A stretch of 8,376 nucleotides of DNA from Pseudomonadota bacterium (GTDB lineage: Bacteria; Pseudomonadota; Gammaproteobacteria; UBA5335): positions 1-8,376 of the forward strand of contig PKCW01000108.1 in the NCBI GenBank assembly GCA_002862965.1. Reading direction: 5' to 3'. Below, one piece after another: positions 1-6,122 of the stretch. Below the pieces are notes generated by a model. That model searched no databases. It saw only the letters and a list, made by a program, of their open reading frames with translations, and had not been told where the DNA came from. A program made the position numbers and the translations under genes. Position 1 is the first letter of the stretch. Every line of letters starts with the position of its first letter.

Positions 1-429
1 CTCGGGTGGCAGGTCACCCTGCTGGAACGCTCGCCGGTCCTGGCGACCCTGCTTGCCGACGGTGTGGCGCGCGGGCGGCGCGACGCTGGGGCGAGCGCCA
101 TCTGTCGACGCATGCGGGTGTTGCATCGCGAGGCGGGGGCCTACCTGGATCGACTCACGCCCGCCGAACGGCCACAGGTGGTGTATCTCGACCCCATGTA
201 TCCGGCCGACCCCCGCAGCGCGCTGCCGGGACGCGAGATGCAGTATCTGCGACGCCTGCTGGGTAACACACCGCCCGATCCGGAGCTGCTGCCGGCCGCA
301 TGCCGCGCCGCTCTTCACCGCGTGGTGGTCAAACGCCCCGCGGCCGCCCCGCCGCTGTCCGATATGGCGCCCAGCCATGCGATCCGCATGGGCGGGACAC
401 GCTTCGACGTCTACCTGGTGCGGCCCTGA
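1..429 (+). CDS. rsmJ: RsmJ, 16S rRNA (guanine-1516-N2)-methyltransferase, 5'-truncated by the window edge
   Basis: The frame is open from base 1 and ends at TGA 427-429, giving 142 C-terminal residues. The family is about 250 residues long in E. coli, so roughly the first 100, including the main S-adenosylmethionine-binding loop, lie outside the window. The visible part starts with a stretch of the type 'VTLLERSPVLATLLADG' (residues 5-21), the second Rossmann strand and helix typical of RsmJ. It then has the family signature VVYLDPMYP, with DPMYP at residues 64-68; this is the catalytic loop corresponding to the DPPY/NPPY motif of N-methyltransferases. Next come the 'LRRLLG' helix and a VVVKRP strand near residues 109-114. 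RsmJ (formerly YhiQ) methylates G1516 in the small-subunit decoding region using SAM. The internal GTG at base 64 is not the real start, because homology continues upstream of it. The gene converges on ompW with 43 bases between them. The family call is secure from the signature; function is inferred from homology. Confidence 0.93.
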   Translation, partial: LGWQVTLLERSPVLATLLADGVARGRRDAGASAICRRMRVLHREAGAYLDRLTPAERPQVVYLDPMYPADPRSALPGREMQYLRRLLGNTPPDPELLPAACRAALHRVVVKRPAAAPPLSDMAPSHAIRMGGTRFDVYLVRP

Positions 430-472
430 GCGCATCCTCGACGGCCGCCGGGCGGGCCGAGACCCCCGCATC

Positions 473-1339
473 TCAGAAGATCCGCCCCAGGCTCAGGGTG
501 TAGATGTACGGATCGGCCTCGACCTTGACCCGGGCGTCCGAAGCCTGCACCTCGCCGACCACACCGCCGTCCGTCACCACGTTGGTGATGCGGTTGTCGA
601 AATCCAGATCGACGCGCATGACGTCCAGGCTCAGAAACCATTTCTTGGTGAGGTCGATGTCGACACCGGCCTGCAGGATGCTGCCCCACTCGTCGCTGAC
701 ATCGAGATCCGGCGCGGTGCCCGGGTCGGTGCGACGGGTCCACAGGCTGGGATCGACCAGGCGCTCGTTGTAGGTGATGGTGTAGGTTGCGCCCGCGCCG
801 AGGTAGGGGCGCACCCGCCGATCGGGCAGAAACCGATAGATCAGCTTGGCGTTCAGCGGCGCCGCCGTCACATCGGCGATCTTGCCGTCGAGCGGGCCCA
901 CCTGCACGTTGCTCAGGCGCGGAATGCGCACCCGCACCAGCGGCTCCTCCTCGAGGCTGCCCTTGCCCACGTTGTCGAACTTGAGCGTCGGCAGACCGAG
1001 GGCGGTCTCGATGGCCCAGTGGCGCGTGAGCAGATAACCCAGCGTCACCGTGGCGATTTCATCCGGCGCGACGGCGATCCCCGAACCCTTGACCGGCCCT
1101 GCCGGCAGCACGGTGCCGAGGATGGGCACACGTGTGTCGGCATCGAAGGTCAAGGGCCCGGAGCTCGAATCCGGATCGAAGCGGCTGACGCCGAACTTGG
1201 CATAGACGCCCCCTTTTTCAAGGGGGTTGAGCGCCGGCTCGGTGAGCCAGCCTTGCGCCTGCGCGGTCAAGGGCAGGGCCAGAAACAGGGCGCACCCCGC
1301 CAGGCGAAACAGGGGGGCTGCGGTATGGTTCGAGGTCAT
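473..1339 (-). CDS. ompW: OmpW-family outer-membrane beta-barrel protein
   Basis: 288 residues. A Sec signal peptide is visible: a short basic start, a hydrophobic core at about 13-25 (LAGCALFLALPL), and a signal peptidase I site AQA|QG after residue 28. The mature protein shows OmpW landmarks in order: an N-terminal YAKFGVSRFDP strand, GYLLTRHWAIE, PLNAKLIYRF followed by VRPYLGAGATYT, DEWGSILQAGVDIDLTKKWFLSLDVMRVDLD, and the final strand DPYIYTLSLGRIF ending in Phe, the usual beta-barrel assembly signal. OmpW forms a small eight-stranded barrel with a hydrophobic channel for small nonpolar compounds. This one is clearly longer than E. coli OmpW (about 212 residues); the extra length falls in likely extracellular loops around residues 55-75 and 120-150. 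The start ATG has GGGAGA at 1346-1351 with a 6-base spacer. It lies 113 bases downstream of glmS on the same strand and may have its own promoter. The physiological substrate is unknown. Confidence 0.88.
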   Translation of the reverse strand: MTSNHTAAPLFRLAGCALFLALPLTAQAQGWLTEPALNPLEKGGVYAKFGVSRFDPDSSSGPLTFDADTRVPILGTVLPAGPVKGSGIAVAPDEIATVTLGYLLTRHWAIETALGLPTLKFDNVGKGSLEEEPLVRVRIPRLSNVQVGPLDGKIADVTAAPLNAKLIYRFLPDRRVRPYLGAGATYTITYNERLVDPSLWTRRTDPGTAPDLDVSDEWGSILQAGVDIDLTKKWFLSLDVMRVDLDFDNRITNVVTDGGVVGEVQASDARVKVEADPYIYTLSLGRIF

Positions 1340-1352
1340 CGGCGATCTCCCG

Positions 1353-1366
1353 CTTGTCAGGACAAG
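1353..1366. promoter_or_regulatory. Perfect 14-base dyad upstream of ompW (possible operator)
   Basis: CTTGTC, two spacer bases, then GACAAG: a perfect six-base inverted repeat. It ends 13 bases before the ompW start codon and abuts the ompW ribosome binding site (1346-1351) on its upstream side. The 2-base spacer is too tight for an RNA hairpin using all six pairs, so a protein-binding dyad is more natural. No matching regulator is identifiable from the window, and I see no clear -10/-35 pair beside it. A chance six-base dyad is also possible. Confidence 0.3.
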
Positions 1367-1452
1367 TCGTTTCCTTTGTTGTTGGGCCGGCTGCCGATCA
1401 GCGGACCGGACGGTCTGCCGAGCCCCAGCCTTTGCTCCTCAGGCGAAGGGCT

Positions 1453-3282
1453 TCATTCGACGGTGACCGACTTGGCGAGATTGCGCGGCCGGTCCACGTC
1501 GGTTCCCTTGAGCACAGCGACATGATAGGCCAGCAGCTGCAAGGGGAGCGTGAAGAGCACCGGCGACAGGGTGGACAGCGCGACCGGCAAGGCGAGTACC
1601 GTCACCCCCTCGGTTTCATTGAGGTGGGACCCGGCGCCGGCGAAGACCAGCAACTCTCCGCCTCGCGCCCGCACTTCGTGCAGGTTGGAGAGCAGCTTTT
1701 CCAGCAGCGCGTTGTTGGGGGCGACCGCAATGACCGGCACCGCTTCGCTCACCAGCGCCAGCGGGCCGTGCTTGAGCTCGCCGGCGGCATAAGCCTCGGC
1801 ATGGATGTAGGAGATTTCCTTGAGCTTGAGCGCCCCTTCCATGGCGATGGGGTACTCCACGCCGCGCCCCAGGAACAGCGCATGCTCGCGATGCACCAGA
1901 CGCATCGCCAGCGCGGCCACCTCGCTTTCCAGCGCGAGGACCTGTTCCACCTGCGAGGGCAGGGCGCGCAATTCGGCGACGATGCGCGCGACTTCCTCGG
2001 GCGCCAGATCGTGCGTCTGGCCGAGACAGAGCGCCAGCAGCATCAGCGCCACGAGCTGGGTGGTGAACGCCTTGGTCGATGCGACCCCGATCTCGGTGCC
2101 TGCACGCGTCATCAGCACCCGATCCGATTCCCGCACCAGCGAACTCTCCGGCACATTGCAGATCGCCAGGCGGCACAGATAGGGCAACTCGCGACTCATG
2201 CGCAGCGCGGCAAGGGTATCGGCGGTTTCGCCCGACTGGGACAAGGTCACCAGCAGCGTGCCCGGCGGCACCGCCGGATGGCGGTAGCGGAACTCGCTGG
2301 CAATCTCTGCCGTGGCCGGAATCCCCGTCAGCGCCTCGATCCAGTAGCGTGCCACCAGCGCGGCATGATGGCTGGTGCCGCAGGCAACCAGATGCACGGC
2401 GCGCACCTGGGCGAACAGCGCTTCGGCATCCGGCCCGAACATCTCGGGGAGCACCCGCTCGCCGGTCATGCGCCCTTCCAGGGTTTCCGCCAGAACGCGG
2501 GGCTGCTCATGGATTTCCTTGAGCATGAAATGGCGGTAGGCGCCGCGATCGAGACGCTCCTGTGTCAACTGCGAATGGTGGATGGGCCGCTCGACGGAAC
2601 GCCCGTCGCGATCGGTGATGTGCACGCCGGTGCGGCGGATCTCGGCCACGTCGCCCTCCTCCAGATAGCGGAACTGCTGCGTCACGGGCAGGAGCGCAGC
2701 CGCGTCGGAGGCGACGAAGTGTTCCTCGATCCCGACCCCGATCACCAGAGGACTGCCGGCGCGCGCGACCACCAAGCGGTCGGGGGTCTTGCGATCGATC
2801 ACCGCAATGGCATAGGCGCCCCGCAGCCGGCCGAGACAGCTGCGCACCGCCGCGGCCAGATCCGCCTGATCGGCGAGTGCATGGCCGATCAAATGCGCGA
2901 TCAGCTCGGAGTCGGTATCGGACGCGATGAGGTCGCCCCGAGCGGCCAGTTCGGCGCGCAGTTCCGCATGGTTTTCGATGATGCCGTTGTGCACCACGGC
3001 CACCCGATCGCCGGCGATATGGGGGTGGGCATTGCGTTCGCTGGGCGCGCCATGCGTCGCCCAGCGGGTATGCGCGAGGCCGAGCGCACCGTTGAGCGGC
3101 GTCGCATCCAGCGCGCGGGCCAGCATTTCGACCTTGCCGACGGTGCGCACCCGATCCAGGCCGTCGGATCCCAGCACCACGATGCCGGCGGAGTCGTAGC
3201 CGCGGTACTCGAGTCGCCGCAGTCCTTCGAGCAGGATGGGGGTGACGTTGCGTTGCGCGATGGCGCCAACGATACCGCACAT
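1453..3282 (-). CDS. glmS: GlmS, glutamine--fructose-6-phosphate aminotransferase (isomerizing)
   Basis: 609 residues, the full family length. The enzyme makes glucosamine-6-phosphate from fructose-6-phosphate and glutamine in the cytoplasm, the first step towards UDP-GlcNAc for peptidoglycan and lipopolysaccharide. The N-terminal class II amidotransferase domain (about 2-220) has the nucleophile Cys2 (MCGIVGAI), R74 in HTRWATHG, HNGIIEN at 98-104 and SDTDSE at 121-126. Two SIS sugar-isomerase domains follow (about 290-420 and 460-590), with CGTSHHAA at 301-308, SQSGETADT at 348-356, STKAFTTQ at 402-409 and the EGALKLKEISYIHAEAY block from 482. E489 and H505 correspond to the isomerase residues Glu488 and His504, and the C-terminal tail DVDRPRNLAKSVTVE carries the conserved Lys (K604). 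The start ATG is fixed because Cys2 must be N-terminal. A GGGGGA ribosome binding site lies within the end of folK, and only 3 bases separate the folK stop from this ATG, so the two are surely cotranscribed. Neither glmU nor a glmS riboswitch is present. Confidence 0.98.
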   Translation of the reverse strand: MCGIVGAIAQRNVTPILLEGLRRLEYRGYDSAGIVVLGSDGLDRVRTVGKVEMLARALDATPLNGALGLAHTRWATHGAPSERNAHPHIAGDRVAVVHNGIIENHAELRAELAARGDLIASDTDSELIAHLIGHALADQADLAAAVRSCLGRLRGAYAIAVIDRKTPDRLVVARAGSPLVIGVGIEEHFVASDAAALLPVTQQFRYLEEGDVAEIRRTGVHITDRDGRSVERPIHHSQLTQERLDRGAYRHFMLKEIHEQPRVLAETLEGRMTGERVLPEMFGPDAEALFAQVRAVHLVACGTSHHAALVARYWIEALTGIPATAEIASEFRYRHPAVPPGTLLVTLSQSGETADTLAALRMSRELPYLCRLAICNVPESSLVRESDRVLMTRAGTEIGVASTKAFTTQLVALMLLALCLGQTHDLAPEEVARIVAELRALPSQVEQVLALESEVAALAMRLVHREHALFLGRGVEYPIAMEGALKLKEISYIHAEAYAAGELKHGPLALVSEAVPVIAVAPNNALLEKLLSNLHEVRARGGELLVFAGAGSHLNETEGVTVLALPVALSTLSPVLFTLPLQLLAYHVAVLKGTDVDRPRNLAKSVTVE

Positions 3283-3285
3283 GGT

Positions 3286-3810
3286 TCAGGATCCCCCGAC
3301 AATGGATTGGGTTGCGGCGCCCGCGAGCGGCGCGACGAGCGTCAAATCCGGACCCGGTTGCAACCGGTCCCAGAGCGCACGGTAGCTTTCGCCGCAGACC
3401 GGGTGCACCGCGTCCGGGACGAGATCCGCCAAGGGCTTGAGAACGAAGCCGTAGCGCAGAATGTCGGATCGGGGCAGACGCAATCCCGCCTCCTCGCCAA
3501 CCTTGTCGCCGAAAAGGACGATGTCGAGATCCAGTGTGCGGGCGGCAAACCGGGCCTCGCTGCGAGTGCGTCCGAAATCTCCCTCGACCGCGCGCAGAAA
3601 TCCGCTGACCCCGGCCAGCGGCTCGGTGGTCGTAAACCCCACGACCAGATTCAGGAATGGTGCACCATCGAAGCCCACGGCCTCGCACTGATAGACGGGC
3701 GATATCCGCAGCGGACCGAATCGCGCGGCCAACCGGGACAGGGCCGCGCCGAGATTGCGCCGCGGCTCGATGTTGCTGCCCAGCCCGACGAAGACTTCAG
3801 TCGGAATCAT
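3286..3810 (-). CDS. folK: FolK-type 2-amino-4-hydroxy-6-hydroxymethyldihydropteridine pyrophosphokinase
   Basis: 174 residues (E. coli 159). HPPK transfers pyrophosphate from ATP to 6-hydroxymethyl-7,8-dihydropterin, the step before dihydropteroate synthase. Landmarks are VGLGSNIEPRRNL (8-20), SPVYQCEAVGF (37-47), FLNLVVG with the pterin-contacting Asn (N54), the R81/R83 arginines and RTLDLDIVLFG (91-101) with the Mg-binding pair D94 and D96, then GFVLKPLADLVPD. Two positions differ from the E. coli active site when aligned on this last block: E. coli His115 becomes R114 and Arg121 becomes Y120. The second FolK-like protein near folB in Pseudomonas has a similar block, as I recall it. The ATG has a strong GGAGG ribosome binding site 4 bases upstream. 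Its first 14 bases overlap the end of folB, implying translational coupling, and glmS starts 3 bases after its stop. The family is certain; full HPPK activity is likely but not proven because of the two substitutions. Confidence 0.88.
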   Translation of the reverse strand: MIPTEVFVGLGSNIEPRRNLGAALSRLAARFGPLRISPVYQCEAVGFDGAPFLNLVVGFTTTEPLAGVSGFLRAVEGDFGRTRSEARFAARTLDLDIVLFGDKVGEEAGLRLPRSDILRYGFVLKPLADLVPDAVHPVCGESYRALWDRLQPGPDLTLVAPLAGAATQSIVGGS

Positions 3811-4186
3811 GCCCCTCCGATGCCGCCGGAAACGGACGCCGGCCGCGCTCGATGATCACGCCCACATCGCGGGCGCCCCGCACGGCCCCCGTCTTGTTGA
3901 TGCGGACCCGGATCCAACCGACCTGAAACTCCTGCCGCACCAGTTCGGCAATGCGTTCGGCAAGTGTTTCCACGAGTTGGAACCGGCTTTCCTCGACAAA
4001 ACCGATCAGCCGCTTGGCGACGGCCTTGTAGTCCAGCGCGTCGGCGAGCGCATCGGTGCGCGCAGCGCGGGCCACATCGCAGGCCATGTCGAGATCGATG
4101 GCGATGACCTGCCGGACCCGGCGCTCCCATTCAAAAACGCCGATGACAGCCGGAATTCGCAGATCGCGCAGGTAAACGATGTCCAC
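3797..4186 (-). CDS. folB: FolB, dihydroneopterin aldolase
   Basis: 129 residues from the chosen GTG. FolB cleaves 7,8-dihydroneopterin to 6-hydroxymethyl-dihydropterin and glycolaldehyde, giving the substrate of the adjacent FolK. The small tunnel-fold domain is recognisable throughout: DIVYLRDLRIPAVIGVFEWER at the N-terminus, SRFQLVETLAERIAELV in the middle and INKTGAVRGARDVGVIIERG near the end. With the start at GTG 4184-4186 the protein begins like E. coli FolB (MDIVF...), and the catalytic Glu and Lys fall at residues 21 and 98, the E. coli numbers. An upstream in-frame GTG at 4196-4198 would add four residues (METS), but it has no purine-rich site before it, whereas GGAAA lies about 7 bases before the chosen one. 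It overlaps folK by 14 bases and follows tsaD by 45 bases (33 if the upstream GTG is used). The short tail after ERG is not conserved. Confidence 0.93.
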   Translation of the reverse strand: MDIVYLRDLRIPAVIGVFEWERRVRQVIAIDLDMACDVARAARTDALADALDYKAVAKRLIGFVEESRFQLVETLAERIAELVRQEFQVGWIRVRINKTGAVRGARDVGVIIERGRRPFPAASEGHDSD

Positions 4187-4231
4187 TGAGGTTTCCACGA
4201 CAAAGGGCCAAACCGCGAGGGAACCGGCATT

Positions 4232-5257
4232 TTAACCAAAGCTTCGCGCGGGCGGTTGCAGGGAGTCGATCGGCCATCGGGCACGGACGGGTGTGGCATC
4301 GCCCCCGTCGCCGCACAGCCGGTGATGCCCGGCCAAGGCAATCATGGCACCGTTGTCCGTGCAAAAGGCCGGCCGCGGGTAGTGAATATCGACATTCAGG
4401 TGGGCGCCCATCTCGCTGAGCGCTGCGCGCAGGCGACGGTTGGCGCCCACGCCGCCTGCGACCACCAGCCGCCGCAAGCCCGTCTGATCCAGCGCGCGTC
4501 GGCACTTCTCCGTCAGCACGCTCACCACGGCCTCCTCGAAGCCCCGCGCGAGGTCGGCCCGGGTCTGTCGATCCAGATCGGCACCGGCTTCGCGAGCCGC
4601 ATAGAGTACGGCCGTCTTCAGTCCGCTGAAGCTGAAGTCGAGGCCCGGACGGTCGAGCATCGGCCGCGGAAACCTGAAACGATCCGGGACGCCTGCCTCG
4701 GCGAGCGCCGCCAGAGCGGGACCACCCGGATAGGGCAGGCCCAGAAGCTTCGCCACCTTGTCGAAAGCCTCCCCCGCGGCGTCGTCGATCGACTCGCCCA
4801 GGATCCGGTAGCGCCCGACCGATTCGACCGCCACCAGCAGCGTGTGACCGCCCGACACCAGCAGCGCAAGCACCGGAAATGCCGGAGCCCGTGGCTCGAG
4901 CCACGGCGCGAGCAGATGGCCCTCCAGATGATGGACTCCGACACACGGAACCCCCCATGCCAGCGCCAGAGACTGGGCCAGGGTCGCACCGACCAGCAAG
5001 GCGCCGACCAGTCCGGGGCCGGCCGTATAGGCCACGCCATCGATCGAGCCGGTCGCGCCCGCATCCAGCAGGACTTGCCGGACCAGCGGCAACAGCCTGC
5101 GGATGTGATCACGGGAAGCCAGCTCCGGTACCACGCCGCCATACGGCGCATGGAGTGCGACCTGACTGTGCAGGAGATGCGCAAGCAACCCCCGCTCGCC
5201 GTCGTAGACCGCGACCGCGCTTTCGTCACAGGAGGTTTCGATGCCCAACACCCGCAT
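4232..5257 (-). CDS. tsaD: TsaD, tRNA N6-threonylcarbamoyladenosine transferase
   Basis: 341 residues (E. coli 337). With TsaB and TsaE, TsaD transfers the threonylcarbamoyl group from threonylcarbamoyl-AMP to A37 of ANN-decoding tRNAs. The ASKHA ATPase fold is clear: [19 protein letters not shown] at the start, [10 protein letters not shown] (42-51), [14 protein letters not shown] (77-90), the metal-binding HHLEGH with H110 and H114, the nucleotide loop LVSGGHT (133-139), the [27 protein letters not shown] block (154-180), FSFSGLKTA (209-217), [13 protein letters not shown] (265-277) and CTDNGAMIA with the metal ligand D301. No residue expected in the family is obviously missing. The stop is TAA at 4232-4234. 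The ribosome binding site is weak. It is the first gene of the minus-strand run and diverges from rpsU across 137 bases, the same arrangement as in E. coli. Old names are gcp and ygjD. Confidence 0.97.
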   Translation of the reverse strand: MRVLGIETSCDESAVAVYDGERGLLAHLLHSQVALHAPYGGVVPELASRDHIRRLLPLVRQVLLDAGATGSIDGVAYTAGPGLVGALLVGATLAQSLALAWGVPCVGVHHLEGHLLAPWLEPRAPAFPVLALLVSGGHTLLVAVESVGRYRILGESIDDAAGEAFDKVAKLLGLPYPGGPALAALAEAGVPDRFRFPRPMLDRPGLDFSFSGLKTAVLYAAREAGADLDRQTRADLARGFEEAVVSVLTEKCRRALDQTGLRRLVVAGGVGANRRLRAALSEMGAHLNVDIHYPRPAFCTDNGAMIALAGHHRLCGDGGDATPVRARWPIDSLQPPARSFG

Positions 5258-5287
5258 GGGAGTCGCGATCTTCGGTTGCCGGATGAA

Positions 5288-5317
5288 CTGGCAATTGTAG
5301 TTGAAAGGGAATAGAAT
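5288..5317 (+). promoter_or_regulatory. Candidate sigma-70 promoter of the rpsU-yqeY-dnaG operon
   Basis: The -10 is TAGAAT at 5312-5317 (five of six). The -35 is CTGGCA at 5288-5293 (four of six), with an 18-base spacer. It lies in a locally AT-rich stretch in otherwise GC-rich DNA. Transcription would begin near 5324, giving a leader of about 70 bases before rpsU. No promoter-like sequence that I can see lies between rpsU, the YqeY gene and dnaG, so this probably serves all three and, by readthrough, rpoD. Confidence 0.5.
5294..5299 (-). promoter_or_regulatory. Candidate -10 box for the tsaD-folB-folK-glmS transcript
   Basis: On the minus strand this reads TACAAT, five of six matches to the sigma-70 -10 consensus, and would start transcription about 30 bases before the tsaD ATG. 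I see no good -35 at 16-18 bases upstream; the region there is A-rich (around 5317-5322). It sits inside the spacer of the opposing rpsU promoter candidate, so the two would compete for polymerase. Confidence 0.4.
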
Positions 5318-5328
5318 TTCTGGCCTTG

Positions 5329-5358
5329 CCGGTCCGCGAGCCGTTCACGCTCGTCCGG
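5329..5358 (+). other. Possible hairpin in the rpsU leader RNA
   Basis: CGAGC (5337-5341) pairs with GCTCG (5349-5353) across a 7-base loop. A G-U pair (5336/5354) extends the stem, and CCGG (5329-5332) pairs with CCGG (5355-5358) beyond a 3-base bulge. It falls between the candidate transcription start and the rpsU ATG, well upstream of the ribosome binding site. No T-run follows, so it is not an intrinsic terminator. GC-rich DNA gives such stems easily, so a role in regulating rpsU is only a guess. Confidence 0.25.
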
Positions 5359-5394
5359 CCGCCGTGGTATTAACGTTCAGCCGAGTGAGATTGC

Positions 5395-5610
5395 ATGCCA
5401 AGCGTTCGCGTCAAGGAAAACGAGTATTTCGATGCCGCCCTGCGGCGATTCAAGCGGGCCTGCGAAAAGGCTGGCGTACTGACGGAAGTGCGTCGCCGCG
5501 AGTTCTACGAAAAACCCACCCAGGAACGCAAGCGCCGCAAAGCCGCCGCCGTCAAGCGCCACGCCAAGCGCCTGATGCGGGACACCCAGCGTCAAAGCCG
5601 GCTGTATTGA
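5395..5610 (+). CDS. rpsU: Small-subunit ribosomal protein bS21
   Basis: 71 residues, the standard length. The protein binds late to the 30S platform near the anti-Shine-Dalgarno end of 16S rRNA and is needed for initiation on natural mRNAs in E. coli. The sequence is unmistakable: [21 protein letters not shown] at the start, then [25 protein letters not shown] and a very basic C-terminal helix ending RQSRLY. A purine-rich GAGTGAGA (5383-5390) is the ribosome binding site, with 4 bases before the ATG. It is the first gene of the plus-strand operon and the YqeY gene follows after 20 bases. No terminator-like hairpin with a T-run is seen after rpsU, unlike the attenuating terminator known between rpsU and dnaG in E. 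coli. Confidence 0.98.
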   Translation: MPSVRVKENEYFDAALRRFKRACEKAGVLTEVRRREFYEKPTQERKRRKAAAVKRHAKRLMRDTQRQSRLY

Positions 5611-5630
5611 TCGGTCGCGAACACGCCGCC

Positions 5631-6077
5631 ATGGACCTGAAGAACCGGCTGCAGGACGACATCAAGACCGCGATGCGGGGCGGCGACAAGGATAGGCTGC
5701 TGACGCTGCGCATGCTCTCCGCAGCCATCAAGCAGCGCGAGATCGATGAGCGCATCGTGCTGGACGACGCGCAAGTGCTGGCGGTGGTCGAGAAGCTGAT
5801 CAAGCAGCGGCGCGAAGCCGCGATCCAGTACGAAGCCGGCAACCGGCCCGAACTGGCCGCCAAGGAACTGGGCGAGGCGGCTCTCCTGCAGGGCTATCTC
5901 CCCGAGCCGCTGTCCGAAACTGAGCTCGACGCGCTCATCGAGACGGCGCTCGCCGATAACGGCGGGACCGGCATCAAGGACATGGGCCGGATCATGGCTG
6001 CGCTCAAGCCGAAGATTCAGGGCCGGGCAGACATGGGCGCAGTCAGCGGGCGCCTCAAGAGCCGCCTGGGAGGCTGA
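5631..6077 (+). CDS. GatB/YqeY-domain protein
   Basis: 148 residues, the usual length for stand-alone YqeY proteins. The domain matches the C-terminal tRNA-binding part of GatB, the amidotransferase subunit that converts Glu-tRNA(Gln) to Gln-tRNA(Gln). The stand-alone protein is widespread, often beside rpsU, but its exact role is not settled. Characteristic stretches are MDLKNRLQDDIKTAMRGGDKDRLLTLRMLSAAIK at the start, VLAVVEKLIKQRREAAIQYEAGNRPELAAKE in the middle, LQGYLPEPLSETELDALI, and the C-terminal MGRIMAALKPKIQGRADMGAVSGRLKSRL. The frame is open upstream for another 110 codons, but that part overlaps rpsU and does not resemble the family, so the ATG at 5631 is chosen. There is no clear ribosome binding site before it; with only 20 bases after rpsU, translation is probably coupled. 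Placement between rpsU and dnaG is common in gammaproteobacteria outside the enterics. Confidence 0.93.
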   Translation: MDLKNRLQDDIKTAMRGGDKDRLLTLRMLSAAIKQREIDERIVLDDAQVLAVVEKLIKQRREAAIQYEAGNRPELAAKELGEAALLQGYLPEPLSETELDALIETALADNGGTGIKDMGRIMAALKPKIQGRADMGAVSGRLKSRLGG

Positions 6078-6122
6078 CCCCTTCGATTCATGCTCCGGCT
6101 CGATGGGCGGGGTAAGACGGGC

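Noticed and set aside
438..462. GC-rich hairpin between the convergent rsmJ and ompW ends, a possible bidirectional terminator
   Set aside because: CGGCC/GGCCG pair around an 8-base loop, but no T-run follows on either strand, and such stems are frequent in DNA this GC-rich.
1289..1303. LAGC at residues 13-16 of the OmpW signal region, resembling a lipoprotein box
   Set aside because: It directly follows Arg12 with no hydrophobic core before it. The hydrophobic segment comes after the Cys and leads to a good AQA signal peptidase I site, as expected for a barrel protein.
1401..1418. Seven-pair hairpin between glmS and ompW, a possible glmS terminator
   Set aside because: No T-run downstream on the minus strand, and one pair is a G-T on the plus strand that becomes a C-A mismatch on the transcribed minus strand.
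53..1525. A 490-codon plus-strand open frame opposite ompW
   Set aside because: Same antisense phase effect as opposite glmS. It also overlaps rsmJ in a different frame, and its product looks like shadow translation, while ompW has a signal peptide and family motifs.
1354..3855. An 833-codon plus-strand open frame running opposite glmS and folK
   Set aside because: It is the antisense frame whose stops correspond to the sense codons TTA, CTA and TCA, which are rare in GC-rich genes. glmS and folK are in the same phase, so one open frame spans both. Its translation is low-complexity, rich in Arg, Gln and His, and resembles no protein family; glmS and folK are certain.
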